NCBI GenBank assembly: GCA_023426275.1
Contig: JAFABC010000336.1
Span: forward strand, 1-14,906
Source of the DNA: Pseudomonadota bacterium
GTDB taxonomy: Bacteria > Desulfobacterota > Desulfovibrionia > Desulfovibrionales > Desulfovibrionaceae
Reading direction: 5' to 3'
DNA length: 14,906 nt
This document shows, in pieces, positions 8,401 through 14,886 of the stretch (position 1 is the stretch's first letter; each line of letters begins with the position of its first letter). Under the pieces are notes generated by a model. It did no database searches and was not told where the DNA came from. It saw nothing but the letters and a program-made list of their open reading frames with translations. The translations under genes and the position numbers were made by a program.

Positions 8401-8492
8401 GGCAGGGAAAAATAGGAAACCACGCCGAAAAAGATCAGCGCGGCCATCAGCAACGTCGTGGCGACCGGACGCTTGATGAAAAGGTCGGTCAT
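5427..8492 (-). CDS. RND efflux permease (HAE1 family, MdtB/MdtC/MuxC-like)
   Basis: A full-length 1021-residue inner-membrane RND transporter, expected to work as a proton-driven trimer exporting drugs, toxic metabolites or similar molecules. The N-terminus MTDLFIKRPVATTLLMAAL is typical. Proton-relay residues are intact: the Asp pair D399/D400 in GFVVDDAIVMIENI (TM4), and a lysine in GIVKKNSIMVIDFA, where K919 corresponds to AcrB K940 (TM10). Two large periplasmic loops follow TM1 and TM7. The segment SLPSTMPSPPTFQKVNP (116-132) is characteristic of the MdtB/MdtC/MuxC/TriC-like branch. It starts 1 base after the adaptor stop, and its GGGGA ribosome site lies inside the last codons of the adaptor gene. 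MdtB and MdtC normally occur as a pair; only one permease is present here. No TolC-like gene is in the window. Substrate unknown. Confidence 0.96.
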   Translation of the reverse strand: MTDLFIKRPVATTLLMAALIFFGVVSYFSLPISEMPSIDFPTIQVTASLPGADPQTMASAVATPLERQFTSISGLQSMSSSNSLGTTTITLQFDLSRNIDGAGTDVLTYINAAQGSLPSTMPSPPTFQKVNPADMPIIYIRVASDTMPLFKVTNYAKVYIAQRISMINGVAQVSVYGDQTYAPRVQVNPDKLAALGIGVDEVANAFNNETVMLPTGSLYGVDKLFTIKAQGQLTSATAYNRQIIAYRNGKPVRLRDVGQTIDSTINDKNAAYFDQKQGIVIAVKRAAGTNTIQLVDSIRAMMPGIEATLPPSVNMEILYDRSVSIKAAIDDVEFTLLLSISLVVIVVFLFLKNLPATIIASLALPTALIGTLSLMVAFNFSIDNLSAMAIILAVGFVVDDAIVMIENIVRHTEMGKKIMQASLDGARQIGFTIISMTLSLAVVFIPIMFMAGILGRVLNEMAVTITLCILVSGFVTLSLTPMLCSRFLSGKISESGRFFKWIELGYEKSLHFALRWRFFVMLLSIGVLGLTFWLFTVIPTGFIPATDSGIFYCFGMAEQSASFDTMKERVLKVGRVFMADPDVFKFIGVVGVGGPNTSMNNAAMFPLLAPMDKRKRSAQQIIDDLRPKLAKIPDIFTFMYNPPSIQIGGKQTKALYQYTLLSPDPDELYPVARKMAGAMRKLPELADVNTDMQIDGPQVFLDIDRDKAQTLGVTASSLETALMTAYSARQVTNLYGPTDTYKVIVEVQPEFQRRPDLLNKLYVKSSNTDSNGNPVMVPLNGLVKMHEGVGPLVVNHTGQLTSVTISFNTAGNYSLGQAVTAIEKLAKKELPTNISSIFEGQATAFQESLASVPFLLFLAIMVIYLILGILYESFIHPITILSGLPSAALGGLITLMVFGRQLDLYGFIGIIMLIGIVKKNSIMVIDFAIEAEREGKSPFDAVFEGCIVRFRPIMMTTVAAIAGIFPIALGIGAGGDARQPLGLVVAGGLVISQMVTLYLTPVFYTYMDQLQTKLMGHKERD

Positions 8493-8493
8493 C

Positions 8494-9711
8494 TTATTTC
8501 CCCTGACCTTCCGCGCCCGCCGGGTTCAGCGTGGTCTTGTCCGTAGTGGCCACGGCGGACGGTGGGACCGGGCCTTCCTTGTACGTCTTGGCGTCCACGA
8601 TCTTGACGGGCACGCCGGGGAACAGCTTGATCTGGCCCGAGGTGATGACCTTGTCGCCCGGGGACACGCCCTTCTCCACCACGGTGTCGGGGCCGATCTT
8701 GCGGCCGAGCGTCACCTGACGCATCTCCACGGTGTTGTCGGATTTGACCAGAAAGACCGACGAGCCGTCCTGGGTTTCGACCAGGGCGTTGGACGGCACG
8801 AGGATGGTGTCGACGGTGTCGGCCAGGACGACCGAGGCGTTCACGAACTGGCCCGGCCACAGCAGCCTGTCGGTGTTGGGGAATTCGCCCTGCAGGGTGA
8901 TGGTGCCGGAAGTGACGTCCACGGTGTTGTTGATGACCGTGAGCTTGCCCCTGGCCACCTTGTCGGGATGGTGGGGATAGCTGGCCTCCACGGTCAGGGT
9001 GCCCTTGGCGGCGTAGTCGCGGATGTCGGGCAGGTATTTCTCGGCCACGGCGAACTGCACGTTGACCGGCTCGATGGTGTTGATGGTGACGATGACGTAG
9101 TCTTCGGACTTGATGAGGTTGCCGGTCTTGTACTGCTGCAGGCCGACCACGCCCGTGCACGGGGCATTGATGTAGCAATAACCCAGGTTGACCCGGGCCT
9201 TGGCCACGCTCGCCTCGTCCACCTTCACCTGCTCGGTGTCCTGCTGATAGGTCGTGCGCTTTTGCTCGTAGTCGTCCTGGCTGATGACGGCCTGGGCCAC
9301 CAGATCCCGGTAGCGCAGCCAGTCGCGCTTGGACTGGGCGGCGATGGCCCGGTCGCGGGCCAGGGTGCTGATGGCTTCGTCGAGCTGCGCCTTGTAGGAG
9401 TCGGGATCGATCAGGATCAGCGGCTGCCCCTTTTTGACCAGATCGCCCTCGGAAAAATAGGTTTCCTTGAGCACGCCCGAAACCTGCGCCCGCACCTGGA
9501 CCGTGTTCAGGGCGTAGACATGGCCGATGCCGTCCACGGACAGGGGCGCGGTGGAGGCCTTGGCCTCATACACGGTCACTTCGACCGGGACGGGCGCCTC
9601 GGCCTTGGGTTTGCCCTTGTCGCAGCCGGCCAGCAACACAAGCAACACGGGAAGCGCCAGAAAAGCACAGCGGACAGGCCAGATGGAAAAACGCGGGCGA
9701 AAAGCAGACAT
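8494..9711 (-). CDS. RND efflux periplasmic adaptor lipoprotein (MdtA/AcrA-like membrane fusion protein)
   Basis: A 405-residue HlyD/AcrA-family adaptor linking the downstream RND permease to an outer-membrane channel. The N-terminus is a lipoprotein signal with lipobox LAGC (27-30). C30 would be lipidated and is followed by Asp, which in enterobacteria signals inner-membrane retention, as suits an adaptor. Two half-lipoyl segments (about 68-104, with VRAQVSGVL, and 177-215, with INAPCTGVVG) flank a coiled-coil hairpin (about 105-175, including SKRDWLRYRDLVAQAVIS). A beta-barrel domain (about 216-300, with WPGQFVNASVVL) and a membrane-proximal domain (about 300-372) follow. The ATG at 9711 has GAGGAG 9 bases upstream. 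It is the first gene of the adaptor-permease-reductase operon. Confidence 0.95.
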   Translation of the reverse strand: MSAFRPRFSIWPVRCAFLALPVLLVLLAGCDKGKPKAEAPVPVEVTVYEAKASTAPLSVDGIGHVYALNTVQVRAQVSGVLKETYFSEGDLVKKGQPLILIDPDSYKAQLDEAISTLARDRAIAAQSKRDWLRYRDLVAQAVISQDDYEQKRTTYQQDTEQVKVDEASVAKARVNLGYCYINAPCTGVVGLQQYKTGNLIKSEDYVIVTINTIEPVNVQFAVAEKYLPDIRDYAAKGTLTVEASYPHHPDKVARGKLTVINNTVDVTSGTITLQGEFPNTDRLLWPGQFVNASVVLADTVDTILVPSNALVETQDGSSVFLVKSDNTVEMRQVTLGRKIGPDTVVEKGVSPGDKVITSGQIKLFPGVPVKIVDAKTYKEGPVPPSAVATTDKTTLNPAGAEGQGK

Positions 9712-9794
9712 GGATGCGGTCTCCTCTCGTGCAAGCGCCCGGATCGTGCGCGAACAAAGCGGCGTTGCAGCGTTACAGAACAGGGGCCTTCGCG

Positions 9795-9823
9795 CCTATC
9801 CCACCTTCTATTCGTAAAGTCAA
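9795..9823 (-). promoter_or_regulatory. Candidate promoter of the RND efflux operon
   Basis: In the 195-base gap between the GluR0-type gene and the adaptor gene, TTGACT (9823-9818) and GATAGG (9800-9795) lie 17 bases apart on the minus strand. The -35 box is strong (5 of 6) and the -10 box is poor, suggesting an activated or tightly regulated promoter. The predicted leader is about 75-80 bases. It contains an imperfect tandem repeat of 8 bases (9762-9769 and 9770-9777, one difference). No adjacent regulator gene exists, and no convincing terminator for the upstream gene was found in this gap. Confidence 0.4.
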
Positions 9824-9906
9824 GGAGTTAACAGGAAATGTCGCGCAATCGGGGCCGGCTGGATGCAAGCCTTCGGATTTTCCCCCCACCCGGACGGGCA
9901 ACGTCC

Positions 9907-11022
9907 TCATTGCACGCCGGCCTTGCCAATATAGGGGCCGAACAGACGCAGCCGATATGCATAGTCTTCCAGTCGCCGCAGCAGGGCCACATTGACCCCT
10001 TTGCGCAAGGGTGATCCCCGCGGGAAGGCGAAACCGTAGAGTTGCGGATCGAAAAATCCCGCCAACACCCGAATCACACCCTGAAACGCGTGCAGCTGGT
10101 AATAGTGCAAAATGGGCTGGTCGTGCACGAACGCGTCGATCTGCCCGTGTCCCAGCGCCGTCAGGCCGTCTTCGACGCTGTCATAGGGCGTAAAGCCGAT
10201 ATGGCTGTTGGACAGTTCCCCGGCCGCGACCGAGTTGCCGACCACGCCCACGCGGACATGTTCCAGATCGGCCGCCCCTTCCACCCGGTTTCCCATGGAA
10301 CGCACGGTCACAAGGGAGGTGATCCCGGCGGTAAACGAGGCGAGCAGGGCCACCGAGGCAAACATCCAGACCATGGCCACGGCCCGGCCGGCCAGGGTTT
10401 TCGGCGTGCTGTCGCCATAGCCGACCGAGGTCATGGTGACCGCCGACCACCACAGCCCGTCGCCCAGGCCCTTGCCGCCGGGACGAAAATTCTCGGGATT
10501 GCGACGATGTTCGAAAAACCAGACCAGTGCGCCGACAAAAAGCAGCAAGGCGAAAAGCGAGCCCACGTAGAACAGCACTTCCCAGGAAAAAACCGCCCGC
10601 AGCACGACCTTGAGCATCCCGAGACCATGCCGGGCCGGCACGGCGATGCCGAGGCCGGTGTAGTAGAAGGGTTGGGAGAAATCCATGATGCCTTCGCGTT
10701 CCGGCGTAATGGACAAGGCGGAAACCCCGACGTCCACCTCCCCCTTGCGCAGGGCCTCCAGCAGGTCGCCCAGGCCGTATTCCCGGGTGCTCCACGTCCA
10801 GCCCAGGTCCCGGGCCACGTCGTGCCACAGATCCAGGGCCAGCCCCCTCAGACTGCCGTCGGGCCCTCGTTGCACGAACGGCGGGGCCACGTAGACGCCC
10901 ACGCGCAGTTCGCGACGGGGAACATAGTTCTCCCCGTCCGTATTCGCGGCCGGGGCGACGCTCCCGCCGGCCAGCCAGCACAGCAGGCAAAGCCCGAGCA
11001 GCACCATGCCGCGCGAGCGCAT
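9907..11022 (-). CDS. GluR0-type ligand-gated K+ channel (solute-binding domain split by a two-helix K+ pore)
   Basis: A 371-residue protein with the architecture of prokaryotic ionotropic glutamate receptors such as Synechocystis GluR0. Order: signal peptide (1 to about 26); S1 half of a type-3 solute-binding domain (about 38-130); TM1 (about 147-170); pore loop with the K+ filter TSVGYGD (198-204); TM2 (about 213-238); S2 half (about 255-366). R109 in SALSITPEREGIMDFSQPF aligns with the iGluR arginine that holds the amino-acid carboxylate. D301 in DAFVHDQPILHYY aligns with the acidic residue that binds the amino group. An amino-acid ligand is thus plausible. SFTAGITSLVTV (229-240) resembles the iGluR SYTANLAAFLTV gating segment. 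The ligand domain would be periplasmic and the channel a tetramer. The ATG at 11022 is chosen over an open frame to 11295 because it gives a signal peptide, has GGGGAG upstream and shares its A with the mscS stop (TGATG). Confidence 0.92.
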   Translation of the reverse strand: MRSRGMVLLGLCLLCWLAGGSVAPAANTDGENYVPRRELRVGVYVAPPFVQRGPDGSLRGLALDLWHDVARDLGWTWSTREYGLGDLLEALRKGEVDVGVSALSITPEREGIMDFSQPFYYTGLGIAVPARHGLGMLKVVLRAVFSWEVLFYVGSLFALLLFVGALVWFFEHRRNPENFRPGGKGLGDGLWWSAVTMTSVGYGDSTPKTLAGRAVAMVWMFASVALLASFTAGITSLVTVRSMGNRVEGAADLEHVRVGVVGNSVAAGELSNSHIGFTPYDSVEDGLTALGHGQIDAFVHDQPILHYYQLHAFQGVIRVLAGFFDPQLYGFAFPRGSPLRKGVNVALLRRLEDYAYRLRLFGPYIGKAGVQ

Positions 11023-13370
11023 CACTGCTCCCCGCCCTGCGCCTTGGGGGAAACCGGCCAACGGCGTCTGGCGTGCACCCGGCGCAGCCGCCGGGTCAGG
11101 CCGAACACGTCCGAACGCTTGCGGCGCATCTCCTCGCGCATGGCCTCCAGCTGCATGGCCTCCGTGCCCTTGGGCTTGTATTTGACCTTCACCCCCTGGA
11201 AGGCCAGGGCGATCTTGTTGTCCTGGAACTGCTGGTCGATGGCCAGGGCCAGTTCGGACTGCACCTGGAATTTCTTCATGAAATTGTCGATCCACACGTA
11301 CAGGTCGAACTCCAGCCCCAGACGGCCGAAGGCGCGCAGGAGCACTTGCGGAGCCGGCTTTCCCAGCACGTCCGGATGATTCTTGGCAATGGCCAGCAGC
11401 AGCTTGCGGACTTTCTTGATCTTGCTGCCCGGAGCCACGGTCACGGGCAGGGTCAAACGCAAGGTGGCGTCCTGATAGCTCAGGTTGATGATCTCGCCGC
11501 GCAGAAAGCTGGAATTGGGAATGATGACGGTGGTGTTGTCCAGGGTGCGCATGATGGTGTTGCGCACGGACAGATCGACCACCTCGCCGATGTTTTTGCC
11601 CTGCTGGATGATGTCGCCCTTTTTCACCGCGCCGCCGAACATGATGATGAGCCCGCTGACGAAATTATTGACGATATCCTTGAGGCCGAAGCCGATGCCC
11701 ACGGACAGGCCGCTGGCGATCCAGGTCAGCGCGCCCAGCGGCACCTGGAACAGGTGCAGGGCAAAAAGCAGGAACAGCACCCAGGTGACATAGGAGAACA
11801 CCGCGCCCACGCTGTGGGCCAGGGCCGGGTCCATGGGCCGGCCGCGCAGGCTGGCCAAGCCGATCAGCCGCGTGAACCAGCCCTGCACCAGCCGCAGCAG
11901 GAAAAACGACACCAGCAGCCAGGACACGGCCTTGAGGGAAAGCGAAACCTGACCCACGCGCAAAGTGAGATCGAACACCCGGTCGAGCAGCCCCGGTCCG
12001 CCCAGGAACACGAGCACCCAGGCCACATACAGGGTGGCCAGGATCGTGGTGGCCAGCGGCGCGACCAGGGCGGCCAGGGAATGCCGCCGGTCGTTGGCGA
12101 CAGTCGCCAGCCCGCGCTGCACGGCCTCGTTGAGCCGCAGGGCCAGATGCAGCATGAACAGGGCCTGAATCGCCACCGTGCCCTGGGGGCCGAAGCCCAG
12201 GATGCCGGCCACGCCCGCGCCGGCCAGGACCACGATGTCCACGGACCAGCGGGACACATGCCGTCGCAGCCGCCAGATGGCCGCCACGGCGAGCAGTGGC
12301 AGCAGCGCGCCCTCCACCGAGGCCGGCACATTGGTCACGGCGAACAGCGCCGTGACGGCGAAACAGACATACATGGTCCACAGCGGCCGCCCCGCGCCGA
12401 GCAGCCCCACCACGCCCCGGCACAGCACCAGCACCCAGAGGATCGACGTAAACTGGTTGGAGGCGAAAAGCACGGTGTGACGGCTGCAAAAAAGAGCCAG
12501 CCCGGCCGCGAGCCAGAGCAGATCGCCCAGGCGCAGGCCGCCGAGCCCGGGCCAGCGTCTGGCGCACAGCCACAACAACAGCCCGGCCAGGGCGAAATCG
12601 ACCGCCGCCACCAGCAGGTACCGGCTCCAGCTGGTCCAGGCGAGCACAGGCATCCAAAAGCGCGGCGCCCCGTCGCCCCACTCCCACAGATCGTCCCCGA
12701 CCGCAGTCAGGTTGGCCAGCCGCAGCAGCGAGCCGGACGAGGCGAGATAGGTCTCGGTGAACACGTCGATGAAACGCTGCACCTCGTCCTTCCTGGCCGC
12801 GGCGATGTCGGCCTGCAAGGCCGCCGTCTGGGCCAGGGCCGCATCCACGGTGGCCTTGACGCCGTCCACCTCGTGCTTGAGGGCCTTGTAGGCATGGCCC
12901 GGCCCGTCGAGTTCCTCGCTGATGAGCGCGGCGTATTCCCGGCTGGCGTTTTGCGCCCGGACCTGACGCAGGGTGGCGTATTCGCGCTTGGCCCGGGCCA
13001 GGACGTCGCGCATATCGGCCAGCGGCTGCCCGGCCATGTCCACGGCCCGGGACAGCTCGTCAAGCTGCATGAGCAGGCTGCGCGAGGCCCAGGGCGTCTC
13101 GCCGGCCACGCCGCGCAGCAGCATAAGCTGGTCGAGCCGGCTGCTGATGGTGGCCAGGGCGTCGGTGAGGCCTTCCCGCGCCTGGGGCAGCTCCTGCTGG
13201 ATGCGTGAAAGCTCCTGGCGCTTGATGGCAAGATTCTGGCGCAGTCCCTCGCTGATGGAGTGCCACAAATCCGAATCCTGCCCACGGGCCGGACACGGGG
13301 ACAGGACACAGGCCAACAGCAGGCAGCAGACAACGCGCGCAAGGACGCGGGCGGCAAGATTTTTGGACAT
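11022..13370 (-). CDS. Large MscS-family mechanosensitive channel with periplasmic coiled-coil domain
   Basis: A 782-residue MscS-superfamily channel, much longer than E. coli MscS (286). A signal peptide (1 to about 30, ending SPCPARG) precedes a helical periplasmic domain (about 31-215) rich in Glu, Arg, Gln and Leu, likely coiled coil. About eight to eleven membrane segments (250-580) follow, as in MscK/YnaI-like relatives. The pore helix and beta domain are clear: SGLSVGIGFGLKDIVNNFVSGLIIMF (553-578, glycine-spaced TM3), then NIGEVVDLSVRNTIMRTLDNTTVIIPNS (593-620). The cytoplasmic alpha/beta vestibule reaches about 732. An Arg/Lys-rich tail (about 745-782) is extra. The ATG at 13370 is preferred to the open frame reaching 13760: it starts the signal peptide and has GGGAG 8 bases upstream. 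It is the first gene of an operon with the GluR0-type channel and is divergent from the M23 peptidase. Confidence 0.93.
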   Translation of the reverse strand: MSKNLAARVLARVVCCLLLACVLSPCPARGQDSDLWHSISEGLRQNLAIKRQELSRIQQELPQAREGLTDALATISSRLDQLMLLRGVAGETPWASRSLLMQLDELSRAVDMAGQPLADMRDVLARAKREYATLRQVRAQNASREYAALISEELDGPGHAYKALKHEVDGVKATVDAALAQTAALQADIAAARKDEVQRFIDVFTETYLASSGSLLRLANLTAVGDDLWEWGDGAPRFWMPVLAWTSWSRYLLVAAVDFALAGLLLWLCARRWPGLGGLRLGDLLWLAAGLALFCSRHTVLFASNQFTSILWVLVLCRGVVGLLGAGRPLWTMYVCFAVTALFAVTNVPASVEGALLPLLAVAAIWRLRRHVSRWSVDIVVLAGAGVAGILGFGPQGTVAIQALFMLHLALRLNEAVQRGLATVANDRRHSLAALVAPLATTILATLYVAWVLVFLGGPGLLDRVFDLTLRVGQVSLSLKAVSWLLVSFFLLRLVQGWFTRLIGLASLRGRPMDPALAHSVGAVFSYVTWVLFLLFALHLFQVPLGALTWIASGLSVGIGFGLKDIVNNFVSGLIIMFGGAVKKGDIIQQGKNIGEVVDLSVRNTIMRTLDNTTVIIPNSSFLRGEIINLSYQDATLRLTLPVTVAPGSKIKKVRKLLLAIAKNHPDVLGKPAPQVLLRAFGRLGLEFDLYVWIDNFMKKFQVQSELALAIDQQFQDNKIALAFQGVKVKYKPKGTEAMQLEAMREEMRRKRSDVFGLTRRLRRVHARRRWPVSPKAQGGEQ

Positions 13371-13420
13371 GCGGCGGGCTCCCAGGCGGAAAGCTTTACA
13401 ATGATTTCGGGTCTCGCGAC

Positions 13421-13450
13421 ACTCTAGCCCGTGCGGGCCAAACAGGGCAA
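13421..13450 (-). promoter_or_regulatory. Candidate promoter of the mscS-GluR0-type operon
   Basis: On the minus strand TTGCCC (13450-13445) and TAGAGT (13426-13421) are separated by 18 bases. The predicted start near 13414 would give a leader of about 45 bases. The -35 box lies in an inverted 12-base motif shared with the divergent peptidase promoter. Confidence 0.4.
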
Positions 13451-13495
13451 GCCCCGCCCGATCCCGGGAGCTCCTGTCGCATCGGGCTTGCACTG
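13443..13495. repeat. Inverted 12-base motif spanning both divergent -35 boxes
   Basis: CAGGGCAAGCCC at 13443-13454 and GGGCTTGCACTG at 13484-13495 are inverted copies with 11 of 12 identities; 8 bases (GCAAGCCC/GGGCTTGC) match perfectly. The gap is 29 bases. Each arm contains the -35 hexamer of one divergent promoter. This could be a paired operator for a shared regulator, or simply two similar -35 regions back to back. Confidence 0.5.
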
Positions 13496-13516
13496 CCCAG
13501 CCACGGTGGCTATGAA
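13488..13516 (+). promoter_or_regulatory. Promoter of the M23 peptidase gene
   Basis: TTGCAC (13488-13493) and TATGAA (13511-13516) are 17 bases apart, a good sigma-70 match. Transcription would start near 13523, leaving a leader of about 20 bases that includes the AAGGA ribosome site at 13531-13535. Confidence 0.55.
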
Positions 13517-13542
13517 GCGGGCACAACGATAAGGAACCCGGC

Positions 13543-14841
13543 ATGAAAAAACTGCTTTTTGTCTTCGTGTTGCTCCTGGCCGCCGCTGGCGCGGCCTGCG
13601 GGTATTTTTTCCTGACCGACAGCGTCAAGCCGACCATCGCCCTGGTCCCGGACAGCGCGGTGGCCGCGCCCAAGCGCGAATTCACCCTGACCCTGCGCGA
13701 CGCCGGTTCGGGACTCAAAAAGGCCAAGGTCACGGTGGCCCAGGGCGACAAACAGGTCACCCTGCTCGACCAGTCCTACACCGCGCCGGTCAAGGACGCC
13801 GTCGAGACCTTCACCCTGGAGCCGGCGGGCCTGCAAGACGGCCCCTTCACCCTGACCGTCACGGCCACGGACCGCTCCCTGGCCAATTTCGGCTCGGGCA
13901 ACACCGTGACGCTGCAAAAGCAGCTGACCATCGACACCACGCCGCCCCGCGTGGAAGTGCTCAGCCTGGCCCACAACGTGCGCCAGGGCGGGGCCGGGGC
14001 CGTGGCCTTCAAGGTCAACGAGGACGTGGAAAAAGCCGGGGTGCAGGTGGGCGACCACTTCTACCCGGCCTTCAAACAGGAAAACGGCACCTACCACGGC
14101 CTGTTCCTGTTCCCCTTCAACATGGACCCCAAGGACTTCTCCCCCGTGGTCAAGGTCGTGGACAAGGCCGGCAACACGGCCACGGCCTCGTTCCGCTTCC
14201 GCGGCATCCCCCGGAAATTCCGGGAGGACACCATCAACATCTCCGACAGCTTTCTGGCATCCAAAATGCCGCAGTATTATGACATCATCAAGGACACGCG
14301 GGACAACCTGAAAATCTACCTGCGGGTCAACAACGAGCTGCGCAAGGAAAACAGCGTCTACCTCCGCGAACTGGGGGAAAAGACCTCCCCCACCATGCTC
14401 TGGGACAAGAAGATCTTCCTGCGCCTGCCCAATGCCGCCACCAAGGCCCGCTTCGGGGATCACCGGACCTATTTCTACCAGGGCCAGGAGATCGACCAAC
14501 AGACCCACATGGGCGTGGATCTGGCCTCCCTCGAAGGCGCGCCGGTGCCGGCGGCCAACACCGGCAAGGTGGTCTTTGCCGGCTTCCTCGGCATCTACGG
14601 CAACACGATCATCATCGACCACGGGCTGGGTCTCGAAAGCCTCTACGCCCACCTGCGCCAGATCGACGTCAAGGTCGGCCAGGACGTCAAGAAAGGGGAA
14701 ATCATCGGCAAGACCGGCGTCAGCGGGCTGGCCGGCGGCGACCACCTCCACTTCGGCATCCTGCTGTTCGGCGAAGCGACCTCGCCCATCGAATGGTGGG
14801 ACCAGCACTGGATCGACGACAACATCCTGAGCAAGTTTTAA
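13543..14841 (+). CDS. M23-family (LytM/peptidase M23) peptidoglycan endopeptidase, membrane-anchored
   Basis: A 432-residue envelope protein. Residues 1-24 form a signal anchor or signal peptide; C19 lacks a good lipobox (GAAC), so lipidation is doubtful. Two beta-rich, Ig-like segments follow (about 29-115 and 118-220; the second starts DTTPPRVEVLSL and has DKAGNTATASFRF). A linker of about 90 residues follows, then the M23 domain (about 310-415). The zinc and catalytic residues are intact: H322 and D326 in HMGVD, H370 in YAHL, and H401/H403 in DHLHFG. Active M23 enzymes of this type cut peptide cross-links in the cell wall, so activity is expected in the periplasm. The ATG at 13543 has AAGGA 7 bases upstream. 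It is divergent from the mscS operon and shares the -35 inverted motif with it, a link between wall remodelling and turgor that remains an inference. Confidence 0.95.
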   Translation: MKKLLFVFVLLLAAAGAACGYFFLTDSVKPTIALVPDSAVAAPKREFTLTLRDAGSGLKKAKVTVAQGDKQVTLLDQSYTAPVKDAVETFTLEPAGLQDGPFTLTVTATDRSLANFGSGNTVTLQKQLTIDTTPPRVEVLSLAHNVRQGGAGAVAFKVNEDVEKAGVQVGDHFYPAFKQENGTYHGLFLFPFNMDPKDFSPVVKVVDKAGNTATASFRFRGIPRKFREDTINISDSFLASKMPQYYDIIKDTRDNLKIYLRVNNELRKENSVYLRELGEKTSPTMLWDKKIFLRLPNAATKARFGDHRTYFYQGQEIDQQTHMGVDLASLEGAPVPAANTGKVVFAGFLGIYGNTIIIDHGLGLESLYAHLRQIDVKVGQDVKKGEIIGKTGVSGLAGGDHLHFGILLFGEATSPIEWWDQHWIDDNILSKF

Positions 14842-14847
14842 AAGGCA

Positions 14848-14886
14848 AAGATGCCTCCGGCGGCCGGGGGGCATGATGCCCCCCGG
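14848..14886 (+). terminator. GC-rich repeat with strong hairpin after the M23 gene (right copy)
   Basis: Directly after the peptidase stop lies GATGCCTCCGGCGGCC, then a 9-bp stem (CCGGGGGGC at 14864-14872, GCCCCCCGG at 14878-14886) around the loop ATGAT. The following sequence is C-rich, then TCGTTCTTTG, so there is no classical U-run. The hairpin may still halt transcription or protect the 3' end. The left end of the window carries the same element in inverted orientation, again 3' of a gene, so this is a dispersed gene-end repeat. Confidence 0.65.

Noticed and set aside
9824..9906. Intrinsic terminator after the GluR0-type gene
   Set aside because: Only a 5-bp stem (GGACG/CGTCC) directly after the stop is visible, with G-rich sequence and no U-run following.
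11073..13208. 711-codon open frame antisense to the mscS-type gene
   Set aside because: Composition typical of GC-rich shadows (Gln, His, Gly, Pro), with no motif; the real gene lies on the other strand.
13371..13760. Upstream in-frame extension of the mscS-type gene
   Set aside because: It would cross both divergent promoters and overlap the start of the M23 gene. The ATG at 13370 begins a signal peptide and has a good ribosome site.
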